A DNA stretch of 64,000 bases from Caballeronia turbans (GTDB taxonomy: Bacteria; Pseudomonadota; Gammaproteobacteria; Burkholderiales; Burkholderiaceae). Under the pieces are notes generated by a model. It was not told the origin of the DNA and made no database searches. It worked only from the letters and a program-made list of their open reading frames with translations. Positions within the stretch are counted from its first letter, which is position 1. The number at the start of each line of letters is the position of its first letter. The stretch covers positions 17,992-81,991 of the forward strand of contig FCOD02000028.1 of NCBI GenBank assembly GCA_001544655.2, read 5' to 3'. The position numbers and the translations under genes are program-made. Shown here one piece after another: positions 1-7,814 of this stretch.

Positions 1-205
1 AGAGGCCATATGAAAGCCTCGAAGTGAACTCGTCATGCGACAGCGCGATATGGTTCTCCCCTTCCCCGACCGCGCGCGTGATGTAGCGATGCGCGAACAT
101 CACCTGCGCGCCGATGCGTTCGCGCGCGAAGCCGAGCAAAGAGTCCTTGCCCGCGCCCGATGGTCCCATCACGTAGATCAGTTTCGAGCTATCGACTTCG
201 GTCAT
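1..205 (-). CDS. phnN: Ribose 1,5-bisphosphate phosphokinase PhnN (N-terminal part; runs off the left edge)
   Basis: PhnN phosphorylates ribose 1,5-bisphosphate to PRPP, the last step that returns the C-P lyase ribose carrier to metabolism. Only about 68 codons are in the window. They start MTEVDSSKLIYVMGPSGAGK, with a guanylate-kinase-like P-loop (GPSGAGKDS) at residues 14-22 followed by the HRYITR segment typical of PhnN. The ATG at 205 overlaps the stop of the upstream DUF1045 gene (ATGA), so the two are translationally coupled in a leftward phnF-DUF1045-phnN operon. The rest of the gene, and possibly a phosphonate transporter, should lie left of the window. The family call is firm; the C-terminus is unseen. 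Confidence 0.9.
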   Translation of the reverse strand, partial: MTEVDSSKLIYVMGPSGAGKDSLLGFARERIGAQVMFAHRYITRAVGEGENHIALSHDEFTSRLSYGL

Positions 206-894
206 GCCACATCCTGTGCGTTGTTGAACGGCAGGCGCTGCCACAGCGTGAAGGCCGCGCCCGGCTCGGGTTCGATGAAAAGCGCCGCGCCGTGCACCGG
301 CAGCGGGCCGAGCGCATCGATGCGCCGCATCCATTCCGACACGATCGACGCGCGCGCGTTCGCGTCGTCGAGCGAATCTGAAAGCGTCATGTGAAAGCGA
401 TATTCGTCGAAGACATACGGATAGCCCCATGCGCGCAGAAGCTCGACCTGGCGCGCGCTCATGTCCTCGTGAATGCGCCGTTCGAGGCTTTCAGGCGAAG
501 GCGTGGCGCGTAGCCCGGAAAGCGCCTGCAGGGCACTGGCGGCGAGCGTGCGAAGCGTCGCGTCGTCGCTGGCTTCGGCGGGCCGCAGCGCGACGAAGCG
601 GCCCAGTTCGGCCGCCTTGACGCGCATCTCGAAGCGCGGCACTGCGCTTGCCCATGCGCGAGCGCACGCGAGCACGTCCGCGAGTTCGATGCCGGGGGCC
701 ATGTGGAAGGGCGCGACGAGCGTCGCGTGCCAGCCGTAACGGCGCGGCGCATGCGTGACGTCATGAACGGCCGTCGCGGTCTCGCGTCCGTTCTCGGGAT
801 CGCGCCCGAGCCACTCGCAACCGTCGCGCCACCATGCGGAGGAGGCGGGCGGGGCGTAATAGAGCGCCACGCGCGGATGGGCGGCAACGCTCAT
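202..894 (-). CDS. DUF1045 phosphonate-operon protein (2H phosphoesterase-like)
   Basis: A 230-residue protein of the DUF1045 / phosphonate-operon protein family, starting MSVAAHPRVALYYAPP. I chose the ATG at 894 because it overlaps the phnF stop (ATGA) and gives the usual family N-terminus. It carries two H-x-T motifs (HATLVAPF and HMTLSDSL), the signature of the 2H phosphoesterase superfamily. Between phnF and phnN, a plausible job is processing a phosphoribosyl cyclic phosphate made by C-P lyase, the step done in E. coli by the unrelated PhnP. No phnP is visible here. Family and operon membership are seen in sequence; the cyclic-phosphodiesterase role is inference. Confidence 0.85.
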   Translation of the reverse strand: MSVAAHPRVALYYAPPASSAWWRDGCEWLGRDPENGRETATAVHDVTHAPRRYGWHATLVAPFHMAPGIELADVLACARAWASAVPRFEMRVKAAELGRFVALRPAEASDDATLRTLAASALQALSGLRATPSPESLERRIHEDMSARQVELLRAWGYPYVFDEYRFHMTLSDSLDDANARASIVSEWMRRIDALGPLPVHGAALFIEPEPGAAFTLWQRLPFNNAQDVA

Positions 895-1649
895 AGATCG
901 TGCTCGACCATCAACTGCACGCGGTCCGCCGCGAAATGCGTGATGCCGTATTTGATCGGCACGCCGTTCTCGTCGACATCGACGTTCTCGACCCACAGCA
1001 CCGGCTGCTGACGATTGATCTGCAAGCGCCGCGCCACGTCCGACGAAGGAAGCACGCTGCCGATGCGGCTCCATTTGCGCGTGTAGTCCTTCACGCCGAA
1101 CTTCGCAAGCGCAGCGCTGATGCCGCCCGCCGCTTCGATCGACGCGGGCAGATCGTTGAAGCGCGTGGCCGGATACCAGTTACGCGCGTAAGTCATCGGG
1201 ATGCCGTCGGAATCGTGGCGCGTTTCGATCTGATAGACGAGCGTGCCCGCGCGCACGCCGAGTGCCTTCGCGACGGCCGGATCGGCCTTCACGCGCTCCG
1301 AGCTCAACACGACGCCCGCCGACGTGTGCTTCTGGCGGCGCAGGTTCTCCGTGAAGCGCGTGCGGCGTCCGATCTGATAGTCGATCGCGCCCGGCTGCAC
1401 GAACGTGCCGCGCCCCTGCTCGACGCTGACGAGGCCCGTCGCGGCGAGCCGAAGCATCGCGCGGCGCACGGTATGACGGTTCACGTCGAAGCGCCTGGCG
1501 AGTTCGGCCTCGCTCGGCAGACGTCCTTCGTCGCCGAAGCTCTTTGCGGCGATCTCCGCGGCGAGGATCTGCTCGATCTGCCGCCAGACCGCAACCCCCG
1601 CGCCGCGCTCGACCGCATGGAGAGGCGCGGCATTTTCGCTGGATGTCAT
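891..1649 (-). CDS. phnF: Phosphonate utilisation regulator PhnF (GntR/HutC family)
   Basis: A 252-residue GntR/HutC-family repressor. The N-terminal winged helix-turn-helix (about residues 20-85, containing LPSEAELARRFDVNRHTVRR) is followed by a UTRA ligand-binding domain (about 105-245). The ATG at 1649 gives MTSSENAAPL; longer upstream starts only add unstructured residues. The gene heads the leftward arm and diverges from phnG, with a perfect palindrome in between (1744-1753) that fits a PhnF-type operator. By analogy with PhnF elsewhere it should repress the phn genes and respond to phosphonate or phosphate status; the effector cannot be read from sequence. Confidence 0.93.
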   Translation of the reverse strand: MTSSENAAPLHAVERGAGVAVWRQIEQILAAEIAAKSFGDEGRLPSEAELARRFDVNRHTVRRAMLRLAATGLVSVEQGRGTFVQPGAIDYQIGRRTRFTENLRRQKHTSAGVVLSSERVKADPAVAKALGVRAGTLVYQIETRHDSDGIPMTYARNWYPATRFNDLPASIEAAGGISAALAKFGVKDYTRKWSRIGSVLPSSDVARRLQINRQQPVLWVENVDVDENGVPIKYGITHFAADRVQLMVEHDL

Positions 1650-1743
1650 GGCGCTGTCATTCCTGTCGGTTTGAATATCGTTCTTCCGGATTGTAGTGCG
1701 CAACTCGTGATGGAAATGTGAAAAGCCTCACTACACGACCAAA

Positions 1744-1753
1744 CGTCTAGACG
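1744..1753. promoter_or_regulatory. Palindromic operator between phnF and phnG (probable PhnF site)
   Basis: The perfect palindrome CGTCTAGACG sits in the 163-bp gap between the divergent phnF and phnG starts, and a further GACTAGAT half-site-like block follows it. HutC-subfamily GntR regulators bind GT-x(n)-TA-x(n)-AC palindromes, and GTCTAGAC fits that pattern. Position and symmetry are seen; binding by PhnF is inferred. Confidence 0.65.
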
Positions 1754-1812
1754 ACTAGATAAGGCGACGAGTAGCATAGGACGGCCGGATCCTTTCGAAC
1801 ATAGGGAAAGCG

Positions 1813-2295
1813 ATGAGTAATTCAATGGAGTCGCGGAACGCTTTCGGCCGCCGTGAATGGATGGCGGTGCTCGCGCGCACGCCGCGCGACGCGCTGAAAC
1901 AGGCGCTCGATGCGGCGCTCGAAGGCGCGAAGGTGCCCGCTTATGTGTGGCTGCGCGCGCCGGACATCGGGCTTGCGATGGTGCGCGGGCGCATCGGCGG
2001 CACGGGCGATGCGTTCAATCTCGGCGAGACGACCGTCACGCGCGCCACGCTGCGTCTCGTGCTCGACGACGGCAGCGCGCCGGTCGGCGTCGCGGTACAC
2101 ATGGGCCGCGACAAGGAGCGCGCAACGCTCGCCGCGCTCGCCGACGCGCTCCTGCAGATGCCCCGCTATGCGGACAAGTTGCAGACGCAACTGGTTGCAC
2201 CGCTGGCCGCACGCATCGCCGATGAGCGGCGTCGCAAGGAAGCCGAAGCGGCCGCGACCAAGGTCGAATTTTTCACGATGGTGAGAGGCGAATGA
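1813..2295 (+). CDS. phnG: C-P lyase subunit PhnG
   Basis: A 160-residue PhnG. With PhnH, PhnI and PhnL it acts in attaching a phosphonate to the ribose C1 of ATP, displacing adenine, before the radical C-P cleavage by PhnJ. It shows the family N-terminus (REWMAVLARTPRDAL) and the ARTPRD..VPAYVWLRAPDIG segment, and is close in size to E. coli PhnG (150). It is first in the rightward operon. Its stop overlaps the phnH start by four bases. An AGGGAAAG ribosome-binding stretch precedes the ATG. Confidence 0.95.
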   Translation: MSNSMESRNAFGRREWMAVLARTPRDALKQALDAALEGAKVPAYVWLRAPDIGLAMVRGRIGGTGDAFNLGETTVTRATLRLVLDDGSAPVGVAVHMGRDKERATLAALADALLQMPRYADKLQTQLVAPLAARIADERRRKEAEAAATKVEFFTMVRGE

Positions 2296-2915
2296 TGCAG
2301 ATCGACATGACCCGGCTCGTGCCCGGCTTCAACGACACGGTGCACGACGCGCAGCGCGTGTTCCGCGCGTTGCTCGATGCGCTGTCGCGCCCGGGCAGCA
2401 TCGTCGCGATCGATGCCGCGTTGCCGAACAATCACGCAATGCGCGATGCGCTCGCCGCACGCGTGCCGCTCGCGGCGTTCGCGTCGCTGCTCGCGCTGAC
2501 GGATTATTCGACGCCGGTTTTCATCGAGCGCGAAGACGGCGTGCTGGGCGACGCCCTGCGTTTTCACGCGAGCGCGACCTTGACGCGCGATCGCCGCGCG
2601 GCCGCGTTCGCCTATATCGACGATGCGCGCGACATGCCTTCGCTCGATACGTTTTCGCACGGCGATCCCGAATCGCCCGAGGACTCCGCGACGTTGTTCA
2701 TTCGCGTGCCCTCGTTGACCGAAGGCGAACCGCTTGCATGGCGCGGTCCCGGCATCGCGGCGTCGCGCACGGTGGGCATTGCGGGATTGTCGCGCGAGTT
2801 CTGGCGCGAGCGCGCGGCGCTCACCGCGCTCTTTCCTTGCGGCATCGATTGCTACTTCGTCGCGGGCGGCTCGCTCGTCGGCCTGCCGCGCACGACGCAC
2901 GTGGAGGTGAGCTGA
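2292..2915 (+). CDS. phnH: C-P lyase subunit PhnH
   Basis: A 207-residue PhnH, the PLP-transferase-fold structural subunit of the PhnGHIJ core complex. The N-terminal LVPGFNDTVHDAQRVFR and the internal LSRPGS are family hallmarks, and the C-terminal half holds the GPGI and FPCGIDCYFVAG segments. ATG at 2292 overlaps the phnG stop; an in-frame ATG at 2295 is an alternative. The gene is fully coupled to its neighbours, and its stop overlaps the phnI start by one base (TGATG). Nothing unusual apart from a slightly extended length compared with E. coli (194). Confidence 0.95.
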   Translation: MMQIDMTRLVPGFNDTVHDAQRVFRALLDALSRPGSIVAIDAALPNNHAMRDALAARVPLAAFASLLALTDYSTPVFIEREDGVLGDALRFHASATLTRDRRAAAFAYIDDARDMPSLDTFSHGDPESPEDSATLFIRVPSLTEGEPLAWRGPGIAASRTVGIAGLSREFWRERAALTALFPCGIDCYFVAGGSLVGLPRTTHVEVS

Positions 2916-4015
2916 TGTACGTCGCGGTCAAGGGTGGTGAACGCGCCATCGAACGGTCATGGGACGTGCTCGCGAAAAAGCGTCGTGGCGATGTCGCCGT
3001 GCCCGAGCTTTCCGTCGCGCAGATTCGCGAGCAGATGCGTCTTGCCGTCGCGCGCGTGATGACTGAAGGCTCCGTCTACGACGAAGACCTCGCCGCGCTC
3101 GCCATCAAGCAGGCGGCGGGCGATCTCGTCGAAGCGATCTTCCTGCTGCGCGCCTATCGCACGACATTGCCGCGCTTCGGCTACACGCTGCCGATCGACA
3201 CGGAAGCCATGTGCGTCGAGCGCCGCATCTCGGCGGCGTTCAAGGACATTCCCGGCGGCCAGATGCTGGGCGGTACCTACGACTACACTCAGCGCCTGCT
3301 CGATTTCACCTTGCTCGCCGAAGGCGAACAAGTTGGCGATGCAACTATCGCGGCGAAGGCTTCCGGCGAAAGCGCGATGCCGCGCGTGCTGTCCATGCTC
3401 GACAAGGAAGGCCTCATCGAGCAGGAACGTTCGCACGAGAACGCGCCGCCACCGGGCGATCTGTCGCGCGAGCCGCTGTCGTTTCCCGCCGATCGCTCGA
3501 CGCGCCTGCAAAACCTCGCGCGCGGCGACGAAGGCTTTCTGCTCGCGGTCGGCTATGCGACGCAGCGCGGCTATGCGCACAGTCATCCGTTCGCGGGCGA
3601 GATCCGTCACGGCGAAGTGGCGGTGGAGATGGTCGTCGATGAGCTGGGCTTCGCGGTCGAGATCGGCGATATCGAAGTGACCGAGTGTCAGATGATCAAC
3701 CAGTTCGCGGGCAGCGGCGATGTGCCGCCGACGTTCACGCAAGGCTATGGCCTCGCCTTCGGTCATTCGGAGCGCAAGGCGATGGCGATGGCGCTCGTGG
3801 ACCGCGCATTGCGCGCGGAAGAACTGGGTGAGTCCGTTGCTTCGCCCACGCAGGATGCCGAGTTCGTGCTGTACCACAGCGATAACGTGGAAGCGTCCGG
3901 TTTCGTGCAACACCTGAAATTGCCGCATTACGTCGATTTCCAGTCCGAGCTGGAGCTGCTTCGCCGCCTGCGTGCGGCGCATGGCGCGGATGACAACAAG
4001 GAGAATGCGGCATGA
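2915..4015 (+). CDS. phnI: C-P lyase subunit PhnI (nucleosidase component)
   Basis: A 366-residue PhnI beginning MYVAVKGGERAIERSW, the strongly conserved family N-terminus. PhnI is the component that can cleave the N-glycosidic bond of nucleoside triphosphates and, with PhnG, PhnH and PhnL, forms alpha-D-ribose 1-phosphonate 5-triphosphate. I chose the ATG at 2915, which shares its A with the phnH stop, over a longer in-frame extension inside phnH that has no family similarity. The size is close to E. coli PhnI (354). It overlaps phnJ by four bases (ATGA at 4012-4015). Confidence 0.95.
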   Translation: MYVAVKGGERAIERSWDVLAKKRRGDVAVPELSVAQIREQMRLAVARVMTEGSVYDEDLAALAIKQAAGDLVEAIFLLRAYRTTLPRFGYTLPIDTEAMCVERRISAAFKDIPGGQMLGGTYDYTQRLLDFTLLAEGEQVGDATIAAKASGESAMPRVLSMLDKEGLIEQERSHENAPPPGDLSREPLSFPADRSTRLQNLARGDEGFLLAVGYATQRGYAHSHPFAGEIRHGEVAVEMVVDELGFAVEIGDIEVTECQMINQFAGSGDVPPTFTQGYGLAFGHSERKAMAMALVDRALRAEELGESVASPTQDAEFVLYHSDNVEASGFVQHLKLPHYVDFQSELELLRRLRAAHGADDNKENAA

Positions 4016-4866
4016 ACGCACTCACCGAAGGCTATAACTTCGCGTACCTCGACGAGCAGACCAAACGCATGATTCGCCGTGCGCTGCTCAAGGCGGTGGC
4101 GGTGCCGGGTTATCAGGTGCCGTTCGCGTCGCGCGAAATGCCGCTTCCGTATGGATGGGGCACGGGCGGCTTGCAGGTGACGTCGGCGATCATCGGCGAG
4201 AGCGATACGTTGAAAGTTATCGATCAAGGCTCCGACGAGACGACGAACGCGGTGAACATCCGCCGCTTCTTCGCGCGCACCGCGGGCGTGGCGACCACCA
4301 CGCGCACGGCGGAGGCGACCATCGTGCAGACGCGCCACCGCATTCCGGAGACGCCGCTGACGGACAAGCAGATCATCGTCTATCAGGTGCCGATGCCCGA
4401 GCCGCTGTTCCGTCTCGAACCGCGCGTGACGGAGTGCAGAAAGCTCCACGCGCTCGCGGACTATGGCCTCATCAACGTGAAATATTATGAGGATATCGTG
4501 CAGCACGGCAGCATTGCGACGACTTACGATTATCCGGTGCTGGTGAACGACCGCTATCTCACATCGCCCTCGCCGATCCCGAAGTTCGACAACCCGAAGA
4601 TGCACATGAACCCTGCATTGCAACTCTTCGGCGCTGGCCGCGAACGGCGCATCTATGCGATACCGCCTTATACGAAAGTGAAGAGCCTGGATTTCGAGGA
4701 TCATCCGTTCAGCGTGCAGAAGTGGGAGCACGCGTGCGCGCTGTGCGGTTCGCATGAAAGCTTTCTCGACGAGATGATCGTCGACGATCAGGGCACGCGC
4801 ATGTTCGTCTGCTCCGACAGCGATTACTGCCATAGCCGTCGCGACGACGAAGAGGTCGCGCAATGA
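4012..4866 (+). CDS. phnJ: C-P lyase radical-SAM subunit PhnJ
   Basis: A 284-residue PhnJ, the radical S-adenosylmethionine enzyme that cleaves the carbon-phosphorus bond to give ribose 1,2-cyclic phosphate 5-phosphate and an alkane. Four cysteines lie near the C-terminus with spacing C-x2-C-x21-C-x5-C (residues 242, 245, 267, 273), matching the E. coli cysteines 241, 244, 266 and 272. Gly33 in VPGYQVPF corresponds to the radical glycine. All key residues are present, so the enzyme looks functional. It overlaps both phnI and phnK by four bases. Confidence 0.97.
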   Translation: MNALTEGYNFAYLDEQTKRMIRRALLKAVAVPGYQVPFASREMPLPYGWGTGGLQVTSAIIGESDTLKVIDQGSDETTNAVNIRRFFARTAGVATTTRTAEATIVQTRHRIPETPLTDKQIIVYQVPMPEPLFRLEPRVTECRKLHALADYGLINVKYYEDIVQHGSIATTYDYPVLVNDRYLTSPSPIPKFDNPKMHMNPALQLFGAGRERRIYAIPPYTKVKSLDFEDHPFSVQKWEHACALCGSHESFLDEMIVDDQGTRMFVCSDSDYCHSRRDDEEVAQ

Positions 4867-5633
4867 ACGCACTGCTGAAGGCGACGCGCCTCACGAAGCG
4901 TTATGACGGACGCGGCGGTTGTGTCGATATCGATCTCGAGGTCTATCCGGGCGAGGTGCTGTGCATCGTCGGCGAATCGGGCTCGGGCAAATCGACCTTG
5001 CTGAATGCGCTCGCGTTGCGCAGCGAAATAGACGGCGGCGCGCTCACCTACACCACGCGCGAAGGGGAGGCGCTCGATCTATCGACGCTTGCCGAAGCAC
5101 GCAAGCGTCTTCTGTCGCGCACCGAATGGGGCTTCGTGCACCAGAACGCACGCGACGGCCTGCGCCGCAACGTATCCGCGGGCGCGAACATCGGCGAGCC
5201 GTTGATGGCGATCGGCGCGCGTCACTACGGACGGTTGCGCGAAACTGCCGCCGACTGGATGAGCCGCGTCGAACTGGATGCGGCGCGCATCGACGAATTG
5301 CCTTCGGCGTTTTCGGGCGGCATGCAACAGCGCTTGCAGATCGCGCGTAATCTGGTGACGGGGCCGCGCCTCGTGTTCATGGACGAGCCGACCGCCGGCC
5401 TCGATGTATCCGTGCAGGCGCGCCTGCTCGACCTGCTGCGCACGTTGACGAGCAAGCTGCATCTCGCCGCGGTGATCGTCACGCACGACATCGGCGTCGC
5501 GCGTCTGCTCGCGCATCGGCTGATGGTGATGAAGGACGGGCGCGTCGTCGAGAGCGGTCTTACGGACCAGGTGCTCGATGATCCGCAACATCCTTACACA
5601 CAGACGCTCGTCGCGTCCGTGCTGCCCGTTTGA
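4863..5633 (+). CDS. phnK: C-P lyase accessory ABC ATPase PhnK
   Basis: A 256-residue ABC-type ATPase that docks on the PhnGHIJ core rather than powering a transporter. Walker A is GESGSGKST (about residues 38-46), the signature is FSGGMQQRLQIARNL, and Walker B is LVFMDEPTAGLD. A C-terminal oligopeptide-transporter-like segment (DDPQHPYTQTLVASVL) is typical of PhnK. The start overlaps the phnJ stop. The phnK-phnL gap of ten bases is the only junction in the operon that does not overlap. Confidence 0.95.
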   Translation: MNALLKATRLTKRYDGRGGCVDIDLEVYPGEVLCIVGESGSGKSTLLNALALRSEIDGGALTYTTREGEALDLSTLAEARKRLLSRTEWGFVHQNARDGLRRNVSAGANIGEPLMAIGARHYGRLRETAADWMSRVELDAARIDELPSAFSGGMQQRLQIARNLVTGPRLVFMDEPTAGLDVSVQARLLDLLRTLTSKLHLAAVIVTHDIGVARLLAHRLMVMKDGRVVESGLTDQVLDDPQHPYTQTLVASVLPV

Positions 5634-5643
5634 GGTGCGACAG

Positions 5644-6411
5644 ATGACCATGAATGCCTTTGTCACGAACGACACGCTGATGCTGCAGGCACGCGGCATC
5701 GAAAAGACCTTTACGCTGCATCAGCAGGGGGGCGTCCGTATTGCTGCGCTGTCGGGCGTTTCGCTCGATGTCGAGCGCGGCGAATGTGTCGTGCTCGCGG
5801 GTGCATCGGGTGCGGGCAAGAGCACGTTCCTGCGCTGCATGTACGGCAACTATCTCGCGACGCGCGGCACCATCGCGATTCGTGACGACAGCCGTGCATC
5901 GCGCCACGTCGTGCTGACCGAAGCCGCGCCGCACGAGATCATCCGCTTGCGAAACACGACGATGGGCTATGTCAGCCAGTTCCTGCGCGCGATTCCGCGT
6001 GTGTCGTCGCTCGATCTCGTTGCGGAGCCGCTCGTGTCGCGCGGCGTGGACGAAGACGAAGCGCGCGCTCGCGCATGCGCGTTGCTCGAACGCCTCAACG
6101 TGCCGCGACGCCTGTGGGCGCTCGCGCCCGCGACGTTCTCGGGCGGCGAACAGCAGCGCGTGAACATCGCGCGCGGGCTGATCGCGGCGCATCCTCTTCT
6201 TTTGCTCGATGAACCCACCGCGTCGCTCGATGCCGAGAACCGCGACGTGGTCGCGGACCTCATCGTCGAGGCGCGCGAGCGAGGCGCGGCGATCGTCGGC
6301 ATCTTTCATGACGAGGACACGCGCGAGCGCGTCGCGACCCGCATCGTGCGGCTCGCGAGCGCCGGCGGCGCTTCCGTTCAAACCGATTCCGGAGTGTGGC
6401 AGACATGCTGA
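5644..6411 (+). CDS. phnL: C-P lyase accessory ABC ATPase PhnL
   Basis: A 255-residue ABC ATPase required with PhnG, PhnH and PhnI for the phosphonate-ribosyl transfer. It has Walker A AGASGAGKST, the signature FSGGEQQRVNIARG and Walker B LLLLDEPTASLD. The ATG at 5644 follows phnK by ten bases; an ATG at 5650 is possible. It is somewhat longer than E. coli PhnL (226), mostly by an N-terminal extension. Its 3' end overlaps the phnM start by seven bases. Confidence 0.94.
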   Translation: MTMNAFVTNDTLMLQARGIEKTFTLHQQGGVRIAALSGVSLDVERGECVVLAGASGAGKSTFLRCMYGNYLATRGTIAIRDDSRASRHVVLTEAAPHEIIRLRNTTMGYVSQFLRAIPRVSSLDLVAEPLVSRGVDEDEARARACALLERLNVPRRLWALAPATFSGGEQQRVNIARGLIAAHPLLLLDEPTASLDAENRDVVADLIVEARERGAAIVGIFHDEDTRERVATRIVRLASAGGASVQTDSGVWQTC

Positions 6412-7538
6412 TCAAGAATGCGCGCATCGTGACGCGCGACGAGGAGTTCGCGGGCACCGTGCGTGTCGAGGACGGACGCATCGCCGACATCGCGCCGGGC
6501 AATACATCGGCGCGCGATGCCGTCGACTGGGACGGCGACTATCTGCTGCCGGGCTTCGTCGAACTGCATACGGACAACATCGAAAAGCATCTCGCGCCGC
6601 GTCCGGGCGTGTTGTGGAATCACGAGGCCGCGATCATCGTCCATGACGCGCAAGTGGCATCCGCCGGCATCACGACGGTGTTCGATGCGCTCGGCGTGGG
6701 CTCGCGTCCCGAAGACGGCGTGCGCGGCCGCGAACTCCAGGTGCAATGCGCGAAGTCGATCGGCAAGTTCGTCGAGCGCGATCTCCTGCGCGCCGATCAC
6801 TTTCTGCATCTGCGTTGCGAAGTGGGCACGACGGATGTCGTCGAAGTGTTCGATTCGCTCTCGTCTCATCCGCTTTTCAGGCTCGCGTCGGTGATGGATC
6901 ACACTCCGGGGCAACGGCAATGGCAGGACCACGAGAAGTGGCGCAAATATCAGGAGCGTCACGGCAAGTGGAGCGACGAGCACACGAAAAAGATCCTCGC
7001 CGAGCTGGCGGAACATCAGGCGCGCTATGCCGCGAAGCATCGCGCGGAAATCGTCGGGCGTTGCAAGTCCCTGAACATCTCGCTCGCGAGTCACGACGAC
7101 ACGCTCGTCGAGCACGTCGAGGAAGCGGCGCGCGACGGCATCGCGCTCGCCGAATTCCCGACGACGCTCGACGCCGCCCGCGCCGCGCGCCACCACGGCA
7201 TCGCGACCATCATGGGCGCGCCGAACGTCGTGCGCGGCGGCTCGCATTCGGGCAACGTGTCGGCGCTCGAACTGGCGCGCGAAGGGCTGCTGGATATCCT
7301 GTCCTCGGACTACGTGCCGTCCAGTCTGCTGATCGCTGTATTCGATCTCGTGAGCAAAGCGGCCTGGTCGCTGCCGCGCGCGGTCGCGACGGTGTCGTGG
7401 GCGCCGGCGCATGCGGCCGGCCTGACCGATCGCGGCGCCATCGCGGCGGGCCTGCGCGCGGACTTCGTGCGCGTCGCGTCGGTGGACGGATTGCAGGTTC
7501 CACGCGAGACGTATCGCGCGGGACGGCGCGTAGCCTGA
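6405..7538 (+). CDS. phnM: Alpha-D-ribose 1-methylphosphonate 5-triphosphate diphosphatase PhnM
   Basis: A 377-residue amidohydrolase-superfamily enzyme that releases pyrophosphate from ribose 1-phosphonate 5-triphosphate, giving the PhnJ substrate. The metal-site segment is VELHTDNIEKH, followed by VMDHTPGQRQ and ASHDDT, all typical of PhnM. I chose the ATG at 6405 (MLIKNARIV) over a GTG at 6396 because GGAG at 6391-6394 is correctly spaced only for the former. The length matches E. coli PhnM (378). It is the last gene of the operon and is followed by a strong hairpin. Confidence 0.95.
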   Translation: MLIKNARIVTRDEEFAGTVRVEDGRIADIAPGNTSARDAVDWDGDYLLPGFVELHTDNIEKHLAPRPGVLWNHEAAIIVHDAQVASAGITTVFDALGVGSRPEDGVRGRELQVQCAKSIGKFVERDLLRADHFLHLRCEVGTTDVVEVFDSLSSHPLFRLASVMDHTPGQRQWQDHEKWRKYQERHGKWSDEHTKKILAELAEHQARYAAKHRAEIVGRCKSLNISLASHDDTLVEHVEEAARDGIALAEFPTTLDAARAARHHGIATIMGAPNVVRGGSHSGNVSALELAREGLLDILSSDYVPSSLLIAVFDLVSKAAWSLPRAVATVSWAPAHAAGLTDRGAIAAGLRADFVRVASVDGLQVPRETYRAGRRVA

Positions 7539-7580
7539 CACGCCGCGCTTCATTCCCATCCCGCCGATAGCCACAGGTCA

Positions 7581-7621
7581 GCGCTTCGTCATACGCGGGT
7601 AAGCCCGCGTTGACGAAGCGC
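7581..7621 (+). terminator. Long hairpin after phnM (probable operon terminator)
   Basis: An inverted repeat 43 bases after the phnM stop. An 11-bp outer stem (GCGCTTCGTCA with TGACGAAGCGC) and a 7-bp inner stem (ACGCGGG with CCCGCGT) are separated by a single unpaired T, with a TAAG loop. Only a weak T-containing stretch follows, so termination may be partial, or the hairpin may mainly protect the phn mRNA 3' end. Confidence 0.65.
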
Positions 7622-7814
7622 GAGCTTCTTCAGTACCCTCACACGCGTGTTCGCTATGTGAATCGGTGTTCGTCTAACGAACATTCGCGCCGATTTCCAT
7701 GCAACGACCGGGTCTGCGGCTCGCACGACAACGACAAAAACGCCGGCGGGAAGCGGTTTCAGTTCCGGGATGCGGCCTTGCGAGGCGCGCGCCCATCATC
7801 GAAAAGGGAATGAA

